A DNA stretch of 48,995 nt, from NCBI GenBank assembly GCA_025353015.1, contig JANXRM010000001.1, forward strand, positions 1 to 48,995. The letters are read 5' to 3'. The stretch comes from Hyphomicrobiales bacterium (GTDB taxonomy: Bacteria > Pseudomonadota > Alphaproteobacteria > Rhizobiales > Hyphomicrobiaceae). The notes below the pieces were generated by a model that had not been told where the DNA came from, searched no databases, and saw only the letters and a program-made list of their open reading frames with translations. This document shows positions 26,047 through 35,556 of this stretch, in pieces (positions within the stretch are counted from its first letter, which is position 1; every line of letters starts with the position of its first letter). The translations under genes and the position numbers were made by a program.

Positions 26047-27891
26047 TCACGGCGTAGTGGGGTGTGCGGTAACGCGATAGAGGCGTTCCCGGCGCGGAAA
26101 TTCCCGGATCAATGTCAGTTTGCCCGAAGCAAGCAGCCTCGAAATATCAGGTGCTGTTTCGCCAAAAGCCGCCATGATGTCGAGCACGAATTCGGGCTTC
26201 AACCTCTCCAGGTCGTTGTCCAGCCCGGCAAACCGGCTGGGATCGTTCGGTTCCAGATAGAGCTCCCGTGCCCCTGGGATGTAGTTGAGAATCGTATAGT
26301 TGGTGAGGATTTTGCCCTTGATTTTCTCTCGTTCGATCCAGGGCAGCAAATCTTCGTTCAAGTGCTTGTACCCGATACCCGCAAGCATGCGTTTTTCGTT
26401 GTCCGCGAAATAGCGATCCGATGGCAGGCCACGCGCGCGAAACGCTGCCGTAACGACGACCAGCGTCGCTAGCGCCGCACATAACAGAACCGTGCCGGCA
26501 AGGCCCGACCCGACGCGCCCAAACTGCCAAATCCAGCGTGGTGTCAATCGGCGCTCGGCGAAGAGGCGGTCGGTCATGGGCCGGAGCCAGCCAACGGCCA
26601 ACTCGTGGAAGCCAACACCAGCGGCCCAACCCAGAAACGGTGCGCAGAAAAGTGCATTGCGTATGTCATAGCCGAAAAAGAGCGTGTAGATCGTCAGCGG
26701 CGGCACCACAGTCCCAAGCAGCAAAATCCGGCCTAAGGCCGTCCGCAGCGCAAAGAACCATAAGATTCCAAGTGGCACGAGCAGTTTCGGCGTCAGCCAC
26801 TGCGTTGTGAGCAGTGTCAACGAACGCGCCATTTTCTGCCACGCACTCGAATCGCCGTGAATTTTTCCGAACATCAGCGCCCACGCGATGCTGCCCGACT
26901 GCCCTGGTGCACGGGGCGGCCCAGCGATGAACCGGAGACTGTAGGCAAACCCGACGATGGCCACGATGACCGCAAAGGCCAGCGCAGCTGTCGTCCGCGC
27001 CTGCCGGCGATCGGGCGACAGCAGGTAGAAAAAGAGTGGATAGAAGAACGCGTAATAGAGGCCACCTTGTTTGCAGGCGGCGGCGCCAGCAGCAATCACG
27101 CCGCCAGCGATCGCGAGCCAACGCGCAGTGTTGCCACTGCTGCGTGTCGCCAGCCATCCCGCGAAATAGGCGATGAGTGCCATTGTTGCCGTAGGAAATT
27201 CGACGTAGCCGCTGATGGCGAGTTCCTTGAATTGTCGCAAAAGCAACGTGAACACGATGGCGCCAACTACGCCGGCCGATGTGCGTTCCTGCTGCCAGAT
27301 CCCCGCGAAAGCGAGGACCCCCGCCAGCGGCAGCCACGCAACGACAGCCTTGGCAAAGACTTGCACGTCGGTCGTTCCGATCAACTGGTAGGTCAAGGAC
27401 CAGAGCGTCGGAAGTAGCTGCGGATAGTCGTAAGAGCCTCTCGGAAAAATCTGCAGCGACCAATCGATGGCCCAACGGTTCCAGGAGACGATCGCGTCCC
27501 ACAGCGAGAAAACATTCCCGAAATCGTTCGTGGCTCGCAGCACGTGAAAGCCTGCCGCCAGAACCAGCAGGCCGATGCCAAGCAGTTCATAGGGCGTTGG
27601 CTCTTCGGTAGCTCGCGATGACGCCTCCGCCGGGCCGTTCCGCCGCAGGCGATAGGCGACCAGACATCCGGTCAGGAGACTGACGGCGACAGCAAGGGGA
27701 ACAACGATCGAGGGTCGATAGAGGCCAGCCAGAAACAGCCCGCCAACCGCAAGGTGATTGAGAATGAGGCTGAGCCCGACAACGATCGGCACGGTCTGTA
27801 TCGCCGTCAACGCAATGGGCGCACAGGCAACGACCGCCAAGCCTGGGACCACCGTGCAGAAGACCAGTGCAAACAGTCCCCAAAATAGCAT
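26047..27891 (-). CDS. Polytopic membrane protein, GT-C glycosyltransferase-like
   Basis: A 614-residue inner-membrane protein with about 11-13 hydrophobic helices, a periplasmic loop after the first helices (FSLWDAIVSWNRWAIDWS, a candidate acidic/aromatic catalytic segment) and a periplasmic C-terminal domain of about 110 residues. This layout is that of GT-C enzymes, which transfer a sugar from a lipid-phosphate donor, as in the ArnT/PMT group, but no family signature proves it. GAGGA precedes the ATG. It is 7 bases after a methyltransferase gene and near the GT2-GtrA protein, which would supply the donor lipid. It could instead be a glycan polymerase or flippase. Confidence 0.7.
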   Translation of the reverse strand: MLFWGLFALVFCTVVPGLAVVACAPIALTAIQTVPIVVGLSLILNHLAVGGLFLAGLYRPSIVVPLAVAVSLLTGCLVAYRLRRNGPAEASSRATEEPTPYELLGIGLLVLAAGFHVLRATNDFGNVFSLWDAIVSWNRWAIDWSLQIFPRGSYDYPQLLPTLWSLTYQLIGTTDVQVFAKAVVAWLPLAGVLAFAGIWQQERTSAGVVGAIVFTLLLRQFKELAISGYVEFPTATMALIAYFAGWLATRSSGNTARWLAIAGGVIAAGAAACKQGGLYYAFFYPLFFYLLSPDRRQARTTAALAFAVIVAIVGFAYSLRFIAGPPRAPGQSGSIAWALMFGKIHGDSSAWQKMARSLTLLTTQWLTPKLLVPLGILWFFALRTALGRILLLGTVVPPLTIYTLFFGYDIRNALFCAPFLGWAAGVGFHELAVGWLRPMTDRLFAERRLTPRWIWQFGRVGSGLAGTVLLCAALATLVVVTAAFRARGLPSDRYFADNEKRMLAGIGYKHLNEDLLPWIEREKIKGKILTNYTILNYIPGARELYLEPNDPSRFAGLDNDLERLKPEFVLDIMAAFGETAPDISRLLASGKLTLIREFPRRERLYRVTAHPTTP

Positions 27892-27898
27892 GCGATCC

Positions 27899-28567
27899 TC
27901 AATGTTGGTCTGATCGATTTCCGGAGGATCGTTTATCAGATTTCCGGGTCAGCACGTACCCTTGCGTCAATCCGATCCACCAATTGATCGATTGGTGCTC
28001 GACAATGCCGTGGCGCGCGCAGCTAGCGACGACCTCGCCGAAACGCAAGGGCCGCTCGTCCGGGAAGGCCCAGATACCGAAGCCTTCGGCCGCAGTGCGG
28101 ATCGCCCGATAGGGCAGCGTCGGCGTCGGAAACGTGATCAGGACGGTGCCGCCCGGTCGGCAAAGCGCGAAATGCGCATCGATGCAGCGCGCCGTGCCCT
28201 CAGGATCGAAATGCTCGATCAAACCGACGCTGTAGACGACGTCGTACCGGTCGTGTCCTGAAGCGATGGACAGCGCATCGGCCAACTCCGTGCTCACGCG
28301 CGGATCGGTCGCCAGACGCTCGCCGGCCAGCCGCAATCCGTAAGCGTTGTTGTCGATGATATGATATTTCGCGAGCGTCGGCAGCTTCAGGAAATCATCG
28401 ATGAAGCAGCTGTTGGCCCCGCCGAGCTCGCAGACCGCTAGGTTGGGTTGCACGAGTGCCGGCGTCAATCTGCGGACGATGCGCCGCGCGGTGATCCGCC
28501 GTGTGAATTGCGCGGGCGCGGCGGGGCGCTTGTAGTACGCATCCCAATCTGTGGCCTTGGTCTTCAT
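27899..28567 (-). CDS. Class I SAM-dependent methyltransferase
   Basis: A 222-residue cytoplasmic Rossmann-fold methyltransferase. Motif I is VCELGGANSCFIDDF near residue 44 onward, the acidic end of strand 2 is HIIDNN, and the post-motif region YDVVYSVGLIEHF leads to CRPGGTVLITFPTP. In glycan clusters such enzymes often O- or N-methylate a sugar; the acceptor is unknown. The ATG overlaps the stop of the GT2-GtrA gene (ATGA) and has AGGA upstream, so translation is probably coupled. Confidence 0.87.
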   Translation of the reverse strand: MKTKATDWDAYYKRPAAPAQFTRRITARRIVRRLTPALVQPNLAVCELGGANSCFIDDFLKLPTLAKYHIIDNNAYGLRLAGERLATDPRVSTELADALSIASGHDRYDVVYSVGLIEHFDPEGTARCIDAHFALCRPGGTVLITFPTPTLPYRAIRTAAEGFGIWAFPDERPLRFGEVVASCARHGIVEHQSINWWIGLTQGYVLTRKSDKRSSGNRSDQH

Positions 28568-29607
28568 TGATCCTGCTCGTCATGCTTGAAGATAATGTAG
28601 TTCTGCCAGAGGAAATTCGAGACGTAGAGAAACGTCTGCCCGACGAGCATTGCCAGGGTCTTTGACACGCCCAGCTCCGAGTTGGCCATCGTGATGAAGG
28701 GCGTTAGCAGCGCAACGTTGCCCGCAACCAGCAGCAGAAACAACAATCCCTGCCGGACCACGTTTCCCTTTGAACGGAAGACAGCCTCGCGGGCAACTGT
28801 AAAGTAGAGAACCGTGGTGACGGTTCGCGAACTCATCAGCGCACCGGCAACAGAAAATCCCAGTGCGCTCATGATCGTGAAGAGCACAATGTCGCAAACC
28901 GCGATCAAGGACACCAGCGACGCGTGCCGGAACAGGACGGCATAAATCCGGGCCGAATCGAGCAACGGATTAAAATGCGACGACGGATTGCCAGGCTCAT
29001 AAACCGTTTCGATTGGCAGCTGCAGCACTTTGCCGCGGCGTACCAGGCGGATCAGCGCCTCGAATTCGAAATTGTACCGGTCGTAGTCGATGGCCAGCAG
29101 ATCGACCAGCGACGACCTTGGAATGGCACGAAGCCCTGTTTGCGTGTCGGATATGTCGACCCCGAGCATGGTCTTGAAGAGCGTCCGCGTCAGCTTGTTG
29201 CCAAACCGGCTCCGCAAAGGAACGTCCGCACCAAAGCTGCGCACGCCGAACACGGTTTGACCGCTCGCGAGACCATGATCGCAAACACGGATGATATCCT
29301 CGACGCGGTGCTGACCATCAGCATCAGCCGTAACGATACAGCGTGCAGCTGGGTAGTTTTCCAGCACATGCGCGAAGGCCGTTTTCAAGGCCGCGCCCTT
29401 ACCGCGATTCTTCGCGTGGACCAGGATCTCCAATCCTTGCATATCGCGCAACGTCTCAAAAACGTCTTTTGACTTTGGTTCCGTCGAACCGTCGTCAACG
29501 ACGATAACTTTTGGCCAAGCCCGCTCAGGTATAGCCGCGACGAGGCCACGGCAGACGTCCACCAAGGTCTGATCCGGCTGATAAGCAGGAATGATCACAA
29601 CATACAT
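28564..29607 (-). CDS. GT2 glycosyltransferase fused to a GtrA-like flippase domain
   Basis: A 347-residue fusion. Residues 1-225 form a GT-A fold with VVIIPAYQPDQTL, the nucleotide-binding VVDDGST and the DxD segment TADADGQHRVED, like polyprenol-phosphate sugar synthases. Residues 230-340 have four hydrophobic helices of the GtrA/DPMS-PE type (FTIMSALGFSVAGALMSS and VREAVFRSKG-like turn). One chain could therefore make a polyprenyl-phosphate sugar and help flip it. Both parts are common; the fused form is less so but known. It overlaps the methyltransferase gene downstream and follows the second GT2 gene by about 100 bases. Confidence 0.9.
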   Translation of the reverse strand: MYVVIIPAYQPDQTLVDVCRGLVAAIPERAWPKVIVVDDGSTEPKSKDVFETLRDMQGLEILVHAKNRGKGAALKTAFAHVLENYPAARCIVTADADGQHRVEDIIRVCDHGLASGQTVFGVRSFGADVPLRSRFGNKLTRTLFKTMLGVDISDTQTGLRAIPRSSLVDLLAIDYDRYNFEFEALIRLVRRGKVLQLPIETVYEPGNPSSHFNPLLDSARIYAVLFRHASLVSLIAVCDIVLFTIMSALGFSVAGALMSSRTVTTVLYFTVAREAVFRSKGNVVRQGLLFLLLVAGNVALLTPFITMANSELGVSKTLAMLVGQTFLYVSNFLWQNYIIFKHDEQDQ

Positions 29608-29715
29608 ATGATGGCCACAACTCGTGCAAAGCGATGTGCGTTCAACAGGCGCACTAGAAGCCCGCCACGTCCACAGTCAAGCCCATTGCGTGGACGTCGC
29701 GTGCCCACCGCAATT

Positions 29716-30732
29716 CTATGGAGCGCGCGGTGGCGACTGCTCTCCGTCCCGAACGTCTTTGACGACGAAATACGGGCGCCCCTTCACTTCCTGATAGATC
29801 CGTCCAATATACTCACCGAGTATGCCGATGCAGATGAGCTGGATTCCCCCGAGCACGAGCATCGTCAGCAGGATGCTTGTAAAGCCTTGGACGTCGCTGA
29901 ACCGCCTGCCTAAAAGCGGCACATCAAAAATATTGAAGACGATAACCATGACCAGGCTCAAAAACGACAATACGGATATCGATAAACCGAGAACAAAGAC
30001 GATCCGAAGCGGCATGGTCGAAAAGTTGAATATTCCATCCGCCGCCAGTTTGAGCAGTTTCGAAAACGGATACTTCGTAACGCCCGCAGCCCGCGGATCG
30101 CGCTCGTAAACAACGCCGATCTGGCTATATCCGACCCAGGCGCGCAGGCCGCGGAAAAACCGCCCCTTTTCCGGTAAATTATTGATGACATCGAGCACGC
30201 TCTTGTCGATCAGTGAAAAATCACCAGCATTCAAGGGGGCGTCGATGCTCGCGATCCAACGAAAAAGTCGATAGAATCCCGCGTAGCAGGCGCGCTTGAT
30301 GATCGACTCTTTGCGCTTGGCGCGGACACCGTAGACGACATCAAATCCATTGTACCACTGCTCGAGCATGTCGAGGACGACGCGTGGCGGATCCTGGAGA
30401 TCGGCATCGATGATCGCGATGGCTGCTCCGTCCGCGTTGGCAAGGCCTGCACTCACAGCGGGCTGATGCCCAAAATTCCGCGATAAAGTGATGACTTTGA
30501 CCCGCGGGTCCTCGGTGGCCATACGGGCCAGAATATCGCCTGTGGAATCCGAGCTGCCATCATTCACGAAGATCATTTGGAGACCGAAATGCTGCCCACC
30601 GAGTACGTCGACAACGCGAGCGTAGGTGGCAGCCAGGACCTCCTCTTCGTTGAAGCACGGGATGATCACGGAAAGTAGAAAGGCGTCGTGTCGCCGGAAC
30701 TGGCGGGTGGTTACGTTTCTGGCTTCGTTCAA
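29716..30732 (-). CDS. GT2 glycosyltransferase, GtrB/ArnC-like, with C-terminal membrane helices
   Basis: A 338-residue enzyme that would load a sugar onto undecaprenyl phosphate. The GT-A core has SVIIPCFNEEEV, VNDGSSD, and DADLQDPP (metal and donor site), then the family's RNFGHQPAVSAGLANADG. Two C-terminal helices (LRIVFVLGLSISVL and LTMLVLGGIQLICIG) and the ILGEYIGRIYQEVKGRP tail are the GtrB/ArnC hallmark. No ATG is usable, so I chose a TTG at 30732, with GGAGG 4 bases upstream. It follows galE closely, which could supply UDP-galactose. Confidence 0.88.
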   Translation of the reverse strand: MNEARNVTTRQFRRHDAFLLSVIIPCFNEEEVLAATYARVVDVLGGQHFGLQMIFVNDGSSDSTGDILARMATEDPRVKVITLSRNFGHQPAVSAGLANADGAAIAIIDADLQDPPRVVLDMLEQWYNGFDVVYGVRAKRKESIIKRACYAGFYRLFRWIASIDAPLNAGDFSLIDKSVLDVINNLPEKGRFFRGLRAWVGYSQIGVVYERDPRAAGVTKYPFSKLLKLAADGIFNFSTMPLRIVFVLGLSISVLSFLSLVMVIVFNIFDVPLLGRRFSDVQGFTSILLTMLVLGGIQLICIGILGEYIGRIYQEVKGRPYFVVKDVRDGEQSPPRAP

Positions 30733-30808
30733 GTGGCCTCCGCTCGATTGTCTGTTCGACACAATGACGCTTGGCGTTCGCCAATGGTCGCAGTGCCGAT
30801 GGTACGGT

Positions 30809-31789
30809 TTAGCGTTCCCACCGGCGCTGATGCCAACGCCACGCATCGCTGATGACTGTTTGCAGATCGGAGCGGACGGGCGACCAATTGAGCTTTTGTC
30901 GTGCCAATCCTGCGTCAGCAACGAGCGCGGCCGGGTCCCCCTGCCGGCGCGGCTCGTCTCGAACCGTGATGGGCCGGCCGGTGACGCGCCGCGCGCATTC
31001 GATCACGTCTTTGACCGAACTGCCCGCGCCCGTTCCCAGGTTTATCTGACAGGTCTCGCCGCCATCCAGCAAGTGCCCAAGCGCCGCGGCATGCGCGCTG
31101 GCGAGGTCGCAGACGTGGATGTAGTCGCGAATGGCCGATCCATCTGGCGTGTCGTAGTCGGCACCAAACTTGGAGACCGCGGCGCGGCGCCCGAACGCAG
31201 CCTCGAGCACGAGCGGAATGAGATGTGTTTCCGGACTATGGTCTTCGCCAATTTGGCCGCCTGGATCGGCGCCGGCCGCATTGAAGTACCGCAGGCAAAC
31301 CGACTGCAGACCATGCGCGTGGCCGAAATCGCCGATCATGCGCTCGCAAATCAATTTGGTCTGGCCATATGGATTGATTGGCCGTGGTTCGATCGCTTCC
31401 GTGATGGGGCTGGACGCCGGCTGACCATAAACGGCGCAACTTGATGAAAACACGATTTTCCCGATGCCGGCGCGCTGCATGGCGTCAAGAAGGACCCGTG
31501 TGCCATTGACGTTCACATCATAGTAGCGGCCCGGTTCAGTCACTGACTGGCCGACGTAGGCAAGTGCCGCAAAATGAATGACAGCGTCTATTCTATGGGC
31601 GTCAAAGACGCTATTCAATGCCGAGGCGTCGCGGATATCGCCGTGGACAAAGACGCCCCAGCGTAGGAATTCGCGGTGGCCGAACAACAAACTGTCGAAC
31701 ACCACGACATCGTGGCCGATCTCGGCAAGCGCTTTGGCGCAATGACTACCGATGTAACCGGCACCGCCAGTGATCAGGATCCGTGCCAT
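30809..31789 (-). CDS. galE: UDP-glucose 4-epimerase
   Basis: Cytoplasmic short-chain dehydrogenase-type epimerase that interconverts UDP-glucose and UDP-galactose (or the N-acetyl forms) through a bound NAD. The 326 residues are normal length. Markers are the NAD motif GGAGYIGSH (8-16), the Ser triad region VFSSSCAVYG (113-122), and catalytic Tyr141 and Lys145 in YGQTK. The C-terminal NLGTGAGSSVKDVI and DPAALVADAGLA segments fit the GalE family. I chose the ATG at 31789, with GAGGA upstream. It sits between the GtrB-like GT2 and a methyltransferase and probably feeds that GT2. Confidence 0.94.
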   Translation of the reverse strand: MARILITGGAGYIGSHCAKALAEIGHDVVVFDSLLFGHREFLRWGVFVHGDIRDASALNSVFDAHRIDAVIHFAALAYVGQSVTEPGRYYDVNVNGTRVLLDAMQRAGIGKIVFSSSCAVYGQPASSPITEAIEPRPINPYGQTKLICERMIGDFGHAHGLQSVCLRYFNAAGADPGGQIGEDHSPETHLIPLVLEAAFGRRAAVSKFGADYDTPDGSAIRDYIHVCDLASAHAAALGHLLDGGETCQINLGTGAGSSVKDVIECARRVTGRPITVRDEPRRQGDPAALVADAGLARQKLNWSPVRSDLQTVISDAWRWHQRRWER

Positions 31790-31885
31790 GTCAGTCCTCG
31801 ATTTGTGCAACAGCACGGACTAGACCGAGAATATTTCCGAACCGGCGTTGCACACGACGCTCGGTCCCCTGTTGTGGCTCTATGT

Positions 31886-32596
31886 TCATGCGCGTCCCGT
31901 CGCAAAATACTGCGCACCGAATGGGGCAAGTCCAAGTGTACGATCGACGCTGCGGAGCGCACGGCCCACCGCCGGTATGGACAGGATATGGCGTGACCAC
32001 ACGTCGTCGAATCCTGCAGTCGTTAGAAGTGATTTCGTTGCGCGCGGCCGCAACAGCACGGCGTCCTTGTCGAAAACGCATGAATTTACGACGCGCATCG
32101 TCAGCGGGTTGAGCGGGTTGTGTTCGAAGATCACGAACAAGCCGCCGGGCTTCAGCACGCGTTTCACGTCCGCGGTCAGTTTCGGCTGCTCATTGGCCGG
32201 CACGTGATGATAAACGCAAACGGCGAAAGCCACGTCAAAACGCGCGTTCGCAAAAGGCAATGCCGCACCGTCGTAGTGTTGATAGTCGACGCTGGGGTTA
32301 CGCTCACGCGCAACAGCCAGACACTTGGTCGACACATCGACACCAGCAATCGAGCCGACTTTATCAGCCAAGAGCTTGTGATAATTGCCGATGCCGCAGC
32401 CAATATCGATCAATGCGAGACGGCTCGGATCGCCGAGTGTCTCGCCAATCAGATCGATAAGATAGTCGGCTTTGACGCGCGTAAAGAAATCAACCTTGAG
32501 GCCCGTAAACGCCAACGAGTCGTTCACGGCTTCGGCATAGGAGCGATCGTAAGCGTCAAACTCGACCGCCGCCGGCACGGATTTCGGATCATTCAT
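31886..32596 (-). CDS. Class I SAM-dependent methyltransferase
   Basis: A 236-residue enzyme with motif I in LIDIGCGIGNYHKLLAD, strand-2 acid in AGVDVSTKC, then FDVAFAVCVYHHVP and RVLKPGGLFVIFEHNPLNP, the full UbiE/Coq5-like set. It probably methylates a small molecule or sugar in the glycan pathway; the substrate is open. The 188-base gap to the membrane gene upstream shows no other gene. The ATG has only a weak GAGA site. Confidence 0.87.
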   Translation of the reverse strand: MNDPKSVPAAVEFDAYDRSYAEAVNDSLAFTGLKVDFFTRVKADYLIDLIGETLGDPSRLALIDIGCGIGNYHKLLADKVGSIAGVDVSTKCLAVARERNPSVDYQHYDGAALPFANARFDVAFAVCVYHHVPANEQPKLTADVKRVLKPGGLFVIFEHNPLNPLTMRVVNSCVFDKDAVLLRPRATKSLLTTAGFDDVWSRHILSIPAVGRALRSVDRTLGLAPFGAQYFATGRA

Positions 32597-32784
32597 GTCA
32601 GGATCTCAACTTCCAACTGGTCCGGTCGCCACGTGCACGACACGGCGCAATGTGATCATCGCCAGCCACTCCTCCCCGCCATGCTGTTTCCCCGCCGCGA
32701 TATTTATCGCGGCGATATGCCACGAGATCGTTGCGGCCCGCAAGACAGTTCGGATCGCCGCACATGGCAAGTGGCCATTGCCGA

Positions 32785-34356
32785 TCATCGCCAGACGCGA
32801 TCGCCTTTGACGCACCGTGCGGCAGGCGCACCACTCAATCCGAACGAAAAGCAGCCTGGCACTTTGTCGACGGAGTTCAAGGGTTGGAACTCCTTGCTGC
32901 CACGATCCCGCTGGTCTTCGAGCTGTCGAGCGAGCTGAAAAACGAGCGCCGATCCGGCCGCAGCAGGCGAATTCGAAGAGTAGCCATCGATGCGCAGTGC
33001 GATCTTATTATCGACACCCGCTGCGCGCAAAAAGCGCGGCAACGCCTGCACGGGTTCATAGTCGACAACACTGTGCGAGTTGATGACGATCATCATTTCG
33101 GGATGTGCCTTGAGATACGTTGCGGCATCCGCGACTTTCTTTGTGAACGCCGCCGTGGTGTTCGCTGTGTCGACGGCGCGGGAGCGATTGCCGTTCCATT
33201 TGTGCGCCACCGAACCCACCATCAGCAAGGCGCCCACGACGTGCGCGACAGTCGTCCATCGTGGCGCGTAGTAGTCGACAAAACGCGCAAGCGCTGCCAA
33301 CCCAACGAGGATCGCGACGTGGGCCGCGACCAATCCGGGAACCAGGTAGCGCCCAAGCGCTTTTTCGGGCCACTTGCCCGAGTAGAACACGTATTGGCTG
33401 GCATAGATGATCAACAAGCCCGCCAATAGGCACCCGACGTTGAAGACGTCGCGCGATTGCGATTGGACCGCGACATTGGGGTTCCGCTCGGCGGTGCGAA
33501 GCCAATACCAGAGCAAAAATAGAGCCACGCACGCAACGAGCCAAATCTGCACGTCGTGCCGGCCAAGAAATCCCGCCAGCAGGCGAAAGCGGCCGACGGC
33601 CGAAACGTCATTCGCGTAGACATCCTGACCGGCCTTGGCGACGCCTCGGACGACAACCACAACGATCCACAACGCAAATGCGAGAACCGCGGAAAAGCCG
33701 ACCTTCGCCACTGTCGGCAATGTGTGCCATTTCGTCCATAGCAGCCACGCGGGCACAACCGCCATGAAGATGAAATTCTCCTTGCCTCCAATCGCCAGCA
33801 CAACACCAGCAGCGATAAGCAAGCATCGCCGGCGGTCCCAGTCCGGCTGTCGCGGCATCAGTTGACTGACTGCGAGGCAGGACCCGAACATGGCAAAGCC
33901 TTCCGATGGGCCAAGCCGTGTGTAGATATCTGCCCAATACGTCTGGAACAATTCGAAGATAACGAACCCGAAGCCCAAGATTGGCCCGGCGAGGTGAAAG
34001 CTGATTGATGCGAGCAAGAAGGCCGACGCAATCGCCAGCGCCATCCGCAATGCAAACCATGGCTGGGGTAATTTACCCCATGTCGCCATTTCGAGGACGC
34101 GCGTGAAATAGTACACGGGTCGATATCGATTGGCCGACGTTGCCGCAACCTCAGTTTGGCCAATGGCGTTGGGCAATTCGGTCATCGGGAGCCGAGGGCG
34201 ATTCCCGATCGTCCCGACGATTTCATGGTCATCGATGATCGACCAGCCCGCCCTCGCCAGTGGGCTCCAACAATAGATCGAGTAGAGAATGGCAAAGGTG
34301 CAGCACGCTATGAATATTGTGCGAGCGCGTTCGCCGTCCCATGGCGATATTGTCAT
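32785..34356 (-). CDS. Polytopic membrane protein, GT-C-like
   Basis: A 523-residue inner-membrane protein with about 10-12 hydrophobic helices. The first periplasmic loop has SIIDDHEIVGT, an acidic pair in the place of the catalytic acidic motif of GT-C enzymes. The C-terminal 120 residues are soluble. Together with neighbouring GT2 genes this suggests transfer of a sugar from a polyprenyl-phosphate donor, but polymerase or ligase roles are also possible. The start is set by AGGTGG, located 6 bases upstream inside the last unit of an 18-bp tandem array. No conserved domain is certain. Confidence 0.7.
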   Translation of the reverse strand: MTISPWDGERARTIFIACCTFAILYSIYCWSPLARAGWSIIDDHEIVGTIGNRPRLPMTELPNAIGQTEVAATSANRYRPVYYFTRVLEMATWGKLPQPWFALRMALAIASAFLLASISFHLAGPILGFGFVIFELFQTYWADIYTRLGPSEGFAMFGSCLAVSQLMPRQPDWDRRRCLLIAAGVVLAIGGKENFIFMAVVPAWLLWTKWHTLPTVAKVGFSAVLAFALWIVVVVVRGVAKAGQDVYANDVSAVGRFRLLAGFLGRHDVQIWLVACVALFLLWYWLRTAERNPNVAVQSQSRDVFNVGCLLAGLLIIYASQYVFYSGKWPEKALGRYLVPGLVAAHVAILVGLAALARFVDYYAPRWTTVAHVVGALLMVGSVAHKWNGNRSRAVDTANTTAAFTKKVADAATYLKAHPEMMIVINSHSVVDYEPVQALPRFLRAAGVDNKIALRIDGYSSNSPAAAGSALVFQLARQLEDQRDRGSKEFQPLNSVDKVPGCFSFGLSGAPAARCVKGDRVWR

Positions 34357-34361
34357 CGACA

Positions 34362-34469
34362 GCCACCTGACACAGCGACGCCACCTGACACAGCGACGCC
34401 ACCTGACACAGCGACGCCACCTGACACAGTGATGCCACCTGACACAGTGATGCCACCTGACACAGTGAT
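34362..34469 (-). repeat. 18-bp tandem array in the leader of the membrane-protein gene
   Basis: Six units, plus-strand consensus GCCACCTGACACAGCGAC; units 4-6 end in GTGAT or similar variants. On the coding strand each unit contains AGGTGG, a near match to the Shine-Dalgarno sequence. The copy nearest the gene places it 6 bases before the ATG at 34356. The array fills most of the 145-base gap after the upstream GT2 gene and has no spacers, so it is not a CRISPR. Confidence 0.93.
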
Positions 34470-34501
34470 GAGCGTGCGATCGGTCGCACAGGCTAACTCG
34501 A

Positions 34502-35461
34502 TCATGACGGGATTTTCGCTTTCATCTCGCAGTTGGTTTGCCGAACGATGAACTTCGGCCGCTTCCGCACCTCCCGCAGCGTCCGCCCAAGATATTCGCC
34601 AATGACTCCGAGGACCAGGAGTTGCAGCGAACCTATCAAGCTGACGGCAAGGATGACCGAGGTCCAACCGGGAACCACCCAGCCAAACTTCAAGAATGCC
34701 ACCAGCGCGTAGCATGAATAGAGCACGGCTGCTCCTGCAATGATGGCGGCGAAGGCGGTCGCCAGTCGCAAGGGACGAATACTGCTCGAAACGATCCCGG
34801 CCAACGCCAGGGATGTCATGCGCCGCCAACTGTACTTCGTCTTGCCCCGAGTTCGCGCATTCGGCGTATAGTCTATGGCTGAGGACTTGAACCCAAGCCA
34901 CGGGACGATCCCACGCAGGAAAAAGTCCGCTTCGGTAAAGCTGTTGATGACATCGATAACTTTTCGATCGAGAAGCCGGAAGTCGGCGCTCCCTGGGTCG
35001 ATTTTGACGTCCGACAACCAATTGAGAACGCCGTAGAATGCGCGGGACGTTAGGTGCTTTAAGAACGAGAGACGGACAGCATCGTTGCGAATGGTTGTCA
35101 CGATCTCGTCGCCGCCGCGCCATCGCTCGACCATCTGCCGGAGCAATTCGACGGGATGTTGCAGGTCGCCGTCCATAGAAATGGCACATTGGCCGCGAGT
35201 GAATTCCAGTCCCGCTCGGAGTGCCGCCTGATGGCCAAAGTTCTTCGAAAGGCTCACATAGCGAACATGAGAATCAAGCTGCGCCGCGGCCTTTAGGCCC
35301 GCGAGGGTAGAGTCGGTACTACCATCATCGACGATGATGATCTCATAGGTGCCAAGTTCGGCAAGCTCTGCCCTTAAGCGGGGCAGCAACAGTGGCAGGT
35401 TCTCGGCCTCGTTCAAGACTGGAACGACGACTGAAATCTCGATTGGGCGGAGGTCAGGCAT
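34502..35461 (-). CDS. GT2 glycosyltransferase, GtrB/ArnC-like, second copy
   Basis: A 319-residue enzyme of the same group as that at 29716 but clearly divergent. GT-A motifs are VVVPVLNEAENL, VDDGSTD, and MDGDLQHPVELL. Two C-terminal helices and the VIGEYLGRTLREVRKRP tail are present. Donor sugar unknown. AAGGGA precedes the ATG. The upstream small membrane gene resembles ArnE/ArnF, so this pair may load and flip the same lipid-linked sugar. The region following its stop carries the 18-bp array. Confidence 0.9.
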   Translation of the reverse strand: MPDLRPIEISVVVPVLNEAENLPLLLPRLRAELAELGTYEIIIVDDGSTDSTLAGLKAAAQLDSHVRYVSLSKNFGHQAALRAGLEFTRGQCAISMDGDLQHPVELLRQMVERWRGGDEIVTTIRNDAVRLSFLKHLTSRAFYGVLNWLSDVKIDPGSADFRLLDRKVIDVINSFTEADFFLRGIVPWLGFKSSAIDYTPNARTRGKTKYSWRRMTSLALAGIVSSSIRPLRLATAFAAIIAGAAVLYSCYALVAFLKFGWVVPGWTSVILAVSLIGSLQLLVLGVIGEYLGRTLREVRKRPKFIVRQTNCEMKAKIPS

Positions 35462-35556
35462 GACGTCCCTTTGGTTCAGCCGCCCATGACAGGCTCAGCG
35501 CAGGTCTGGGCGTCAGGTCCGGCGTGGCGCTGGAAATCGAGAGATTGCATCCCCGA

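Noticed and set aside
34362-34469. Possible CRISPR array
   Set aside because: The units are contiguous with period 18 and no spacers, and no cas gene is nearby.
34229-34489. Minus-strand frame with SLCQVA repeats
   Set aside because: It is created by the 18-bp array and overlaps the start of the real membrane gene in another frame.
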